Shown piece after piece: positions 7,248 through 12,769 of a DNA stretch of 12,769 nucleotides. Under the pieces are notes generated by a model. It did no database searches and was not told the origin of the DNA. It saw nothing but the letters and a program-made list of their open reading frames with translations. Source of the DNA: Bacillota bacterium (GTDB lineage Bacteria > Bacillota > Clostridia > Christensenellales > QAND01). How positions within the stretch are numbered: the stretch's first letter is position 1; each line of letters begins with the position of its first letter. The translations under genes were made by a program, and so were the position numbers. The stretch is taken from NCBI GenBank assembly GCA_019415425.1, contig DXZF01000243.1, forward strand, positions 1 through 12,769. Direction: 5' to 3'.

Positions 7248-8359
7248 GATGCTTTCGCTCCTCTCTGGGATGCGCGGAACTTGATGCTGTAGTTGATAAA
7301 GAACTCGCACCCGATGATGAACACGATGATAATGCCGGTCAGGATATCGGAAAACGCGTCGTTCAATCCGTAGATGGTGGAAATCTCAATCGCGCCCTTT
7401 TGCAAAAACACGATCAGGAAAGACGACAGCACCATGTAAAACGGATTGAACTTGGCCATCCACGAGACCATGATGGCGGTAAAGCCCCTGCCGGCCACCA
7501 GGTCCCGGGTAATGCTGTGGTCGGTTCCGCTGACCAACAGCAGACCTGCGATACCGCAGATGGCGCCCGAAAGCAGCATGGTGCGCATGATGACTTTTTT
7601 GACGTCGATACCGACGTAGCGCGCGGTGTTCTCGCTCTCGCCGACCACCGCAATCTCATAGCCGTGCTTGCTGTAACGCAGGTAGATGTACAGCGCCACC
7701 GTCAAGGCCGCGACGATCAGGATGTTGAGCAGGTAGTCGGAACCGAAGATCGAAGGCAGCCAGCCGGCACGTGTCGCGCGGTTGATCACGCCGATCTGCC
7801 CCGAGCCCTTTGGCACTGACCAGTTGTAGGTAAAGAAAGAGACGAGCTGAATGGCGATGTAATTCATCATCAGCGTGAACAGCGTCTCGTTGGTATTCCA
7901 CTTTGCACGGAAGAAGGCCGGAATAAAGGCCCAGATGGCAGAAGTGGCGATGCTGACCACGATCATCAGCGGGTACAGCGCGATGGGCGGAAGCTTGTCG
8001 CCCAGGAAGATCATACATGCCGCCGTCATCAGGCCGCCGATGAGCGTCTGACCCTCTGCACCGATATTCCAAAAGCGCATCTTGAACGCGGGCGTGACGG
8101 CCAGGGAAATGCACAGCAGGATCGCGACGTTCTGCAACAGGCTCCAGACCCTGCGCGAGGTGCCCAGCGCGCCGTCTACAATGGTGGCATAGACGCCCAA
8201 GGGATTGTGGCCGGTCAGCCAGACCGTGATCAGCGCACAGACGATCAGCGCGACGGCGACAGCGGCAATGCGGATCAGCCAGGCCTTCCACCACACGATG
8301 GAACTGCGCTTGACGATATGAAACAGTGGCTCACGATTTGCTTTCTTTGTTTCATGCAT
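7244..8359 (-). CDS. ABC nucleoside transporter permease (NupP/YufP-like)
   Basis: A 371-residue membrane permease, partner of the next gene in a heterodimeric channel. A cytoplasmic N-terminus of about 25 residues precedes the first helix. The segment AFKMRFWNIGAEGQTLIGG (91-109) is the conserved FNIGAEGQ signature of this permease type. GYEIAVVGESENTARYVGIDV forms the ATPase-coupling loop. Several further helices run to a basic C-terminus. I chose the ATG at 8359, which gives MHETKK, because it overlaps the ATPase stop by 8 bases (ATGCATGA) and follows an AAGGGTGA site; an upstream in-frame ATG would extend it by 7 residues into the ATPase gene. The tight overlaps mean the ATPase and both permeases are made as a unit. 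Confidence 0.88.
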   Translation of the reverse strand: MHETKKANREPLFHIVKRSSIVWWKAWLIRIAAVAVALIVCALITVWLTGHNPLGVYATIVDGALGTSRRVWSLLQNVAILLCISLAVTPAFKMRFWNIGAEGQTLIGGLMTAACMIFLGDKLPPIALYPLMIVVSIATSAIWAFIPAFFRAKWNTNETLFTLMMNYIAIQLVSFFTYNWSVPKGSGQIGVINRATRAGWLPSIFGSDYLLNILIVAALTVALYIYLRYSKHGYEIAVVGESENTARYVGIDVKKVIMRTMLLSGAICGIAGLLLVSGTDHSITRDLVAGRGFTAIMVSWMAKFNPFYMVLSSFLIVFLQKGAIEISTIYGLNDAFSDILTGIIIVFIIGCEFFINYSIKFRASQRGAKAS

Positions 8360-9890
8360 GGCTTTCACCCTTGTTGGCATTGGTCATCAGGTATCCCACC
8401 TGTTCCTTGGTTGCGGTGCGCGCATCCAACAGGCCGGTTACCTGGCCCGAGGCGATCACCAGGATGCGGTCGCACAGCGAGAGTAAAACGTCCAGATCCT
8501 CCCCAACGAAGATCACGGCGACACCGGCTTCCTTTTGCTGGTTGAGCAGGTGATAGATCAGATACGAGGCGTTGATATCCAGCCCTCTGACCGGATAGGC
8601 GGCCATCAGCACGGTGGGGGATGCGGCAATCTCGCGGCCGACCAGCACCTTTTGTACGTTGCCACCCGACAGCCGCCGAACCGGCGTGTGGACGTCCGGC
8701 GTGACGACCTCCAACTGCTCGACGATGCGCTCAGCCAGGCTCCTGGGCGCCTTGCGCTGTACGAAGGCCCCCTTGCCCTTGCTGTAGCTGCGCAACATCA
8801 TGTTGTCGATCAGGTCCATGTTGCCCACCAGGCCCATGCCCAGGCGATCTTCGGGCACGAAGGAGAGGCGCACACCCAGATCGCGAATTTGCAACGGGTT
8901 TTTATCGCACAGGTTATCCGTCGTTCCGCTCTGGGGGTTATGATAGAGGATTTCGCCGCTCTGCAGCGGCTGCAGCCCCGCGATCGCTTCCAATAGCTCG
9001 CGCTGACCGCTGCCCGCAATGCCTGCAATGCCCAATATCTCCCCCGAGCGCGCGGTGAAGGAGACGTCTTTTAAGACCGGCGTGCCCTCGCGATTTACGC
9101 AGTTCAAGTGGTTGACGGCCAGGCGCTCCGTCACGTTCTGCGGCTCGCTGCGCTCGATGTCCAGCGAGATCTTTTTGCCCACCATCATTTCGGTGAGGCT
9201 GGCTTCGTCGGTTTGGGCGGTCTCCACCGTGCCGATATACGCGCCCTTGCGCAATACGCAAACGCGATCGGAAAGCGCAAGCACCTCGTTCAACTTGTGC
9301 GTGATGATGATAATCGCCTTGCCATCATCGCGCATACGGCGCAGGATTGCAAACAGCTTTTCCGTCTCCTGCGGCGTCAACACGGCCGTGGGCTCGTCCA
9401 GAATCAGGATGTCTGCGCCACGATAGAGCACCTTGATGATCTCCACCGTCTGCTTTTCAGAGACCGACATGTCGTACACTTTTTTCATCGGGTCGATCTC
9501 AAACCCGTATTGTTCGCTGAGCGCTCTGACGCGGGCCGCAGCCTTTTTCAGGTTGAACCGCCCTTTTTCCTGCGAGCCCAGCACGATGTTCTCGGTTGCA
9601 GAAAATACGTCCACCAGCTTAAAGTGCTGGTGAATCATGCCGATCTTGTGATCAAACGCATCCTTGGGGGAACGAATGACCACTTCCTGCCCATCGATGA
9701 AGATCTGGCCATGATCCGGGAAGTAGATGCCCGCGATCATATTCATCAGCGTGGTCTTTCCGCTGCCGTTTTCGCCCAGGATCGATAGGATCTCGTTGCG
9801 GTATACACGCAGGCAGATGTCGTCATTGGCCACGACATCGCCAAACGTCTTGGTGATGTTTTTCAATTCAATCGCTGCAGTAGGCGCCAC
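8352..9890 (-). CDS. Double-domain ABC ATPase of nucleoside importer (NupO/YufO-like)
   Basis: A 512-residue cytoplasmic ATPase with two fused nucleotide-binding domains, energising the two permeases encoded next. Domain 1 has Walker A GENGSGKT (39-46), Q-loop HQHF (87-90), signature MSVSEKQ (141-147), Walker B ILILDEP (161-167) and switch His198. Domain 2 has the degenerate Walker A GIAGSGQR (290-297, no Lys), an intact signature LSGGN (407-411) and a degenerate Walker B ending MAAYPVRGLD (429-438, no catalytic Glu). This is the usual RbsA/YufO-type arrangement. The start is GTG at 9890, placed by GGGAGG 7 bases upstream; the further in-frame ATG at 9965 has no such site. It follows the BMP gene by 130 bases that include a hairpin terminator. 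Substrate is inferred from context to be a purine nucleoside. Confidence 0.9.
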   Translation of the reverse strand: MAPTAAIELKNITKTFGDVVANDDICLRVYRNEILSILGENGSGKTTLMNMIAGIYFPDHGQIFIDGQEVVIRSPKDAFDHKIGMIHQHFKLVDVFSATENIVLGSQEKGRFNLKKAAARVRALSEQYGFEIDPMKKVYDMSVSEKQTVEIIKVLYRGADILILDEPTAVLTPQETEKLFAILRRMRDDGKAIIIITHKLNEVLALSDRVCVLRKGAYIGTVETAQTDEASLTEMMVGKKISLDIERSEPQNVTERLAVNHLNCVNREGTPVLKDVSFTARSGEILGIAGIAGSGQRELLEAIAGLQPLQSGEILYHNPQSGTTDNLCDKNPLQIRDLGVRLSFVPEDRLGMGLVGNMDLIDNMMLRSYSKGKGAFVQRKAPRSLAERIVEQLEVVTPDVHTPVRRLSGGNVQKVLVGREIAASPTVLMAAYPVRGLDINASYLIYHLLNQQKEAGVAVIFVGEDLDVLLSLCDRILVIASGQVTGLLDARTATKEQVGYLMTNANKGESHA

Positions 9891-9961
9891 CGTGTTTCCT
9901 CCCGTCCGCAGTATCCCATAGGCAGTTGCCGTCCGCAACGCTGGGTCCCTTGATACACGTT

Positions 9962-10008
9962 GCAAAAAACAAGCGAAGGGCGGGGCAAAAATGTGCCTCG
10001 CCCTTTGC
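9962..10008 (-). terminator. Intra-operon terminator/attenuator after the BMP gene
   Basis: On the minus strand GCAAAGGGCGAGGC faces GCCCCGCCCTTCGC around an 8-base loop. The 14-position stem has one A-C mismatch and one wobble, and is followed by TTGTTTTTTG. It sits 12 bases after the BMP stop and before the ATPase start. Partial read-through would give more binding protein than ATPase and permeases, a common arrangement. Confidence 0.75.
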
Positions 10009-10020
10009 TGTACAGATGGT

Positions 10021-11238
10021 TTAATACATCTCGTTCAGCGTCGTGATGCCATCGATGCGCAGATCGAAGTACGGCGCGGAACGCATTTCAGACTCGTGGA
10101 AATAGCCGTCGCTGATCACTTCCGTATCCGGCGTGTACTCAGCATCGGTGTTGACGTCGGCCATGTAGGAGGTCAGCGTCTCGCCATTGACGGTAAACGT
10201 GGAGGTATCGAACACGTGCAACTCGCCGGAAGCAAGCTTGGCTTTGGCCTCGTCGATGGCCTCCTGCGTGCCTTCCGCCGCCACGGCCTGGTTGATTTCC
10301 GTCAGCGCGACAGAGCCGTCTTCGATGCCCTTGCACCAGTCGACGTCGATCGCCTCGCCGTTTTTCACGCAGTTGATCATGTACTCAAAGTACGGCGTCC
10401 AATCGATCTTGGAAGAGACGATGTACGTATCCGGGCAGGCCGAAATGGTGCTGCCGTTGTAGGAGACGTTGGGCACGCCCGCATCCTCACACGCAGTGGG
10501 GGCGCCCATCGAGTCGGCGTGCTGGCTGATGAGTTTGCAGCCGCGGTTGATCAGCGTGGTCGCGGCTTCTTTTTCGGCGGTCTCGTCGTACCAGCTGCCG
10601 GTGAACTGCACTTCCATCGTCACCGTCGGGCAGACCGAGCGCGCGCCCAGGAAGAAGGAGGTGTAACCCGAGATCACCTCGGCGTAGGTAAAGGCGCCGA
10701 CGTAACCGATCTTGGCCTCTTCTGCGGTGAATTCGCCGTTTTCGATCATCTCGTTGAGTTTCATGCCCGCAGCGATGCCGGCCAGGTAACGGCCCTCATA
10801 GATGGAGGCAAATGCGTTGTGGAAGTTGTCGATGCCAGCGGTGTGGGCGGTGGTGCCGGTGGCATGGCAGAACTGCACTTCGGGGAACTCTTCGGCTGCC
10901 TGGGCCATGTACGGCTCATGGCCGAAGCTGTCCGCAAAGATGACGTCGCATCCGCGGTCGACCAGGTCGGCTGCGGCTTCGTAGCACTCGTTGCTCTCGG
11001 GGATGTTGGTCTTGAAGATGACCTGATCATCCGAAAGGCCGAGGTTTGCCTTGGCCGCGTTGGCCGCGTCGATGAAGTTTTTGTCGTAAGTGGAGTTTTC
11101 ATCGTGCAGGAAGATGAAACCGACTTTGAAATCCTGATCCTGTTCGGTCTCAGTTCCGGCAGAAGATCCATTGCCGCATCCGGCCAGACAGCCGATCAGC
11201 AATGAAAAGGACAGAAGAAATGTGATGACCTTTTTCAT
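10021..11238 (-). CDS. BMP-family substrate-binding lipoprotein
   Basis: A 405-residue extracellular lipoprotein of the BMP/PnrA (Med-like) family, capturing the solute, most likely a purine nucleoside, for the ABC importer encoded downstream. A lysine-started signal peptide (MKKVITFLLSFSLLIG) ends in the lipobox LAGC with the lipidated Cys21, followed by a short Ser/Gly/Thr-rich linker. The mature part begins KVGFIFLHDEN, typical of the family, and contains FADSFGHEPYM and KIGYVGAFTYAEVISGYTSFFLGA, the hinge and pocket region of PnrA-like proteins. The ATG at 11238 follows GGAGGGG by 6 bases. It lies 84 bases after xpt, separated by a small hairpin without a U tract. Family is firm; the nucleoside specificity rests on xpt and the riboswitch upstream. 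Confidence 0.9.
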   Translation of the reverse strand: MKKVITFLLSFSLLIGCLAGCGNGSSAGTETEQDQDFKVGFIFLHDENSTYDKNFIDAANAAKANLGLSDDQVIFKTNIPESNECYEAAADLVDRGCDVIFADSFGHEPYMAQAAEEFPEVQFCHATGTTAHTAGIDNFHNAFASIYEGRYLAGIAAGMKLNEMIENGEFTAEEAKIGYVGAFTYAEVISGYTSFFLGARSVCPTVTMEVQFTGSWYDETAEKEAATTLINRGCKLISQHADSMGAPTACEDAGVPNVSYNGSTISACPDTYIVSSKIDWTPYFEYMINCVKNGEAIDVDWCKGIEDGSVALTEINQAVAAEGTQEAIDEAKAKLASGELHVFDTSTFTVNGETLTSYMADVNTDAEYTPDTEVISDGYFHESEMRSAPYFDLRIDGITTLNEMY

Positions 11239-11284
11239 GTTGTACCCCTCCGTTATGCCGTTTTCACAAAAGTTACACTATGTA

Positions 11285-11304
11285 AATGCCGCCGCCACGG
11301 CATT
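11285..11304 (-). promoter_or_regulatory. Hairpin between xpt and the BMP gene
   Basis: AATGCCG and CGGCATT pair perfectly around a 6-base loop, without a following U tract, so it is not a good terminator. It could be an RNA processing or stability element. An overlapping inverted repeat TTACA-CTA-TGTAA (11273-11285) lies beside it. Confidence 0.35.
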
Positions 11305-11322
11305 CCATACAAAGTTGTTGGC

Positions 11323-11895
11323 TCAGCCGCCAAAGACGATGGCCCCATCCTCCATGTGTGCGATCGTGGCCAGCGCCTCTACGCGCAATCCCTTGGCGCG
11401 CAGTGCGTCCACGCCGCCCTGAAAGCCCTTTGCAATTGCCACCGCGGCGCCCACCACTTCGGCACCGGCCATGTGGACCAGTTCCGAAAGGCCGAGCAAC
11501 GCCTTGCCGTTTGCGAGGAAGTCGTCCACCAGCAATACGCGATCGTCCTTACGGATCAATTGCTTTTCCACCACGACGTGATAGTCCACGCCGTGCGTAT
11601 AGGAGTGCACCACAACCTGGTACAGCTCCCCCGAAAGGTTGCCGGTGCGCGCCTTTTTGGCAAAGACCATGGGGACGTGCAGCGCAAACGCAGCTGCAAA
11701 GGCAATTGCAATGCCGGAGGTTTCAATGGTCAGCACGCGGGTGATGTGCGCGTCTGCGAACAGACGGGCGATCTCCTGCCCCATCTGCATGGTAAAATCC
11801 GTGTCGATCTGGTGGTTCAAAAAGGAGCCGACCTTTAAAATGCCGCCCGGGAGGACGGTGCCCTCTTTCAGGATTTTTTCTTCCAGCGCTTTCAG
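11323..11895 (-). CDS. xpt: Xanthine phosphoribosyltransferase
   Basis: A 190-residue cytosolic phosphoribosyltransferase that joins xanthine to PRPP, giving XMP, in purine salvage (B. subtilis Xpt has 194 residues). The sequence follows Xpt from end to end: KALEEKILKEG (2-12), LKVGSFLNHQID (20-31), TIETSGIA (56-63) and the PRPP loop VLLVDDFLANG (120-130). The codon at the expected Met1 is CTG (11895), with GGCGGAG 6 bases upstream. No ATG, GTG or TTG lies at a sensible position: upstream is an in-frame TTG inside the U tract, and downstream the first is far into the conserved region. CTG initiation, or a sequence error, is therefore implied. The gene is first in the operon and sits behind a guanine-class riboswitch, so excess guanine or a relative should shut it off. 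Confidence 0.92.
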   Translation of the reverse strand: MKALEEKILKEGTVLPGGILKVGSFLNHQIDTDFTMQMGQEIARLFADAHITRVLTIETSGIAIAFAAAFALHVPMVFAKKARTGNLSGELYQVVVHSYTHGVDYHVVVEKQLIRKDDRVLLVDDFLANGKALLGLSELVHMAGAEVVGAAVAIAKGFQGGVDALRAKGLRVEALATIAHMEDGAIVFGG

Positions 11896-11915
11896 GATCT
11901 TCTCCGCCTTTCCCC

Positions 11916-11949
11916 AAAACAAAAAACAGACTCTGTAAACAAGCCTGCT
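11916..11949 (-). terminator. Candidate riboswitch-controlled terminator
   Basis: On the minus strand AGCAGGCT pairs with AGTCTGTT (including G-T wobbles) around a 9-base loop, followed by TTTTTTGTTTT. It sits between the aptamer and xpt, where a guanine OFF-switch terminator is expected. The stem is short and wobble-rich, so strength is uncertain. Confidence 0.5.
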
Positions 11950-12001
11950 GCCAATACATCGATCTGGACGGTGCCGCCCCTGCGCCATGGGCGAAGGGTT
12001 T

Positions 12002-12076
12002 GCGTACCAATAGTCGTACGTTGTGGCTGCACGGTAGAGACATTTGGGCCATTCATCCAAATCTATATTGGCATAC
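12002..12076 (-). ncRNA. Purine riboswitch aptamer, guanine class
   Basis: All three helices are visible on the minus strand. P1 is CCAATA with TATTGG, extended by a G-T and a T-A pair. P2 is ATTTGG with CCAAAT, capped by a loop ending in the conserved GG. J2/3 is GTCTCTACC. P3 is CGTGC with GTACG, with CC in its loop for kissing with the P2 loop GG. The J3/1 sequence GACTAT carries C at the position that selects guanine, hypoxanthine or xanthine; adenine switches have T there. The aptamer ends about 107 bases before xpt, as expected for a guanine OFF switch. Confidence 0.93.
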
Positions 12077-12102
12077 ATATTCAAAAAAACAAATTCAAAT
12101 TT

Positions 12103-12131
12103 AATTTAGCATATCATATGTCAAAAGTCAA
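12103..12131 (-). promoter_or_regulatory. Promoter of the riboswitch-xpt operon
   Basis: On the minus strand TTGACT (complement of 12126-12131), a 17-base spacer and TAAATT (complement of 12103-12108) give a start near 12096, about 20 bases upstream of the aptamer. An overlapping TTGACA a few bases downstream has no good -10. Confidence 0.55.
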
Positions 12132-12299
12132 CGAACTTTGGGCGAAATCAAGGCACATTGTAAAGAAATTTGGCGAAAATGGTCAAAATGTGTACACAAA
12201 ATCGTACCCTGGACGCCTGCCCTGTTGGATGGAATGCAAATATGTGCCTGGCAGAATGGGAGACTTTTGAATAGAAACATATACAGGGTTTCACAGACG

Positions 12300-12406
12300 A
12301 CGGTTCGCACCGTGGCCGCGAGAATCGGATCGATCGGCGCAGGCGTACGCCCTGCGACATCGTCGCGGCGACGCGCAACGGCGGCGCCTCTCTGCGCTTT
12401 CGCCGT
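12300..12406 (+). other. Cluster of GC-rich hairpins, possible structured RNA
   Basis: Four hairpins follow each other: ACGGT/ACCGT (12300-12313), CGCAGG/CCTGCG (12338-12356), CGTCG/CGACG (12361-12373), and ACGGCG/CGCCGT with an inner GCGC/GCGC (12378-12406). No known RNA family is recognised and the strand is uncertain; plus is chosen because of the terminator-like hairpin downstream. Confidence 0.3.
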
Positions 12407-12493
12407 ACAAGGGGTTCGGCAGGGGTTGGACTGACATGAGCCCCACCGTCCGGCAATCAGCGGAACGACGTCCATGCGGGAAAACGCGTTCTG

Positions 12494-12522
12494 TGCACCC
12501 ACCCAAACGAGGTGCAATTTTT
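12494..12522 (+). terminator. Weak terminator-like hairpin
   Basis: TGCACC (12494-12499) pairs with GGTGCA (12511-12516) around an 11-base loop, followed by A and T5. The stem is short for a terminator, but it lies downstream of the hairpin cluster. Confidence 0.3.
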
Positions 12523-12756
12523 CCACTTAGGTGTACAAGGCCCGAAACGGATGCGCCTTTTTGGGGGTGATGGACACAGGGCGCGGCGTCCGTATGCGCG
12601 GTGCATCGGGTTGATGGTTGAGCAGATACAGGCATAGCAAAGCGCGCACAAATGAAAAATATGGGTTATGGGGGGTGGTACATACAGAGACAACGGAGCT
12701 CGGTAGACGGGGCGGCATGCGGTTTGCAATTGCCACTTTTAGCTGGAGGGGATTTA

Positions 12757-12765
12757 TGGTATATT
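12757..12765 (+). promoter_or_regulatory. Extended -10 promoter at the right edge
   Basis: TGGTATATT fits an extended -10 (TGn plus TATATT). The -35 position holds only TTTTAG. It would start a transcript leaving the window to the right. Confidence 0.3.
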
Positions 12766-12769
12766 AAAA

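Larger units (their letters stand above)
12140..12769. other. Right-edge region, no supportable gene
   Basis: Frames on both strands are open in places, but none has a ribosome binding site, a recognisable domain or sensible composition. The central part (about 12295-12410) is markedly GC-rich and full of short perfect hairpins. A hairpin with T5 lies at 12494-12522 on the plus strand, and a promoter-like sequence at the edge reads out of the window. TGTGTACACA at 12189-12198 is a perfect 10-base palindrome upstream of the xpt promoter. Confidence 0.45.

Noticed and set aside
9891..9965. ATG start of the ATPase at 9965
   Set aside because: It lacks a ribosome binding site, while GGGAGG sits 7 bases before the GTG at 9890 and the ABC domain begins right after that.
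11896..12084. An N-terminal extension of xpt to an ATG at 12084
   Set aside because: It would translate the riboswitch and the U tract. Homology to Xpt begins exactly at the CTG at 11895.
12189..12198. TGTGTACACA palindrome upstream of the xpt promoter
   Set aside because: A perfect 10-base palindrome, but about 60 bases upstream of the -35 and with no second copy seen, so chance is a sufficient explanation.
12128..12635. Overlapping minus- and plus-strand frames at the right edge
   Set aside because: Arg- and Cys-rich composition, no start signals and no family resemblance; they follow from GC-rich sequence with few stop codons.

Overview
The window looks like chromosomal DNA from a GC-rich, endospore-forming member of the Clostridia/Bacillota. 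The signs are a SpoVAF-type spore protein, a SpoVB-like flippase, strong AGGAGG-type ribosome binding sites, a guanine-class purine riboswitch in front of xpt, CCA encoded in the tRNA gene, and U-tract terminators after most units. I see no phage genes, insertion sequences, CRISPR arrays or secretion systems.

Left part (1-1750): about 270 bases at the edge without a supportable gene, then a tiny glutamine-rich protein gene on the minus strand with its own terminator. A plus-strand metal-dependent amidohydrolase follows, ending in a bidirectional terminator. Middle part (1749-5470, all minus): a two-gene sporulation unit, a SpoVB-like flippase followed by spoVAF, with a solitary GNAT acetyltransferase upstream of it. 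Next comes a plus-strand tRNA-Arg(ACG) with a clear promoter and terminator, then about 480 bases of lower-GC DNA without a convincing gene.

Right part (6211-12131, minus strand): one purine uptake and salvage locus. Read in the direction of transcription it is: sigma-A-like promoter, guanine-class purine riboswitch, xpt (xanthine phosphoribosyltransferase, apparently with a CTG start), a BMP-family substrate-binding lipoprotein, a hairpin terminator/attenuator, a double-domain ABC ATPase, two membrane permeases joined by 8- and 4-base overlaps, and a strong terminator. The simplest reading is that guanine or a related purine represses both import of purine nucleosides and conversion of the base to nucleotide. 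The last 640 bases have no supportable gene but hold a cluster of GC-rich hairpins and, at the very edge, an extended -10 promoter reading out of the window.

Most of the window is recognisable biology. The less ordinary points are the riboswitch/xpt leader (alternative P1 pairing, off-consensus loops, CTG start), the CAG-repeat glutamine-rich micro-protein, the unexplained stretch after the tRNA and the hairpin cluster near the right edge. I found no clear sign of a wholly new system.
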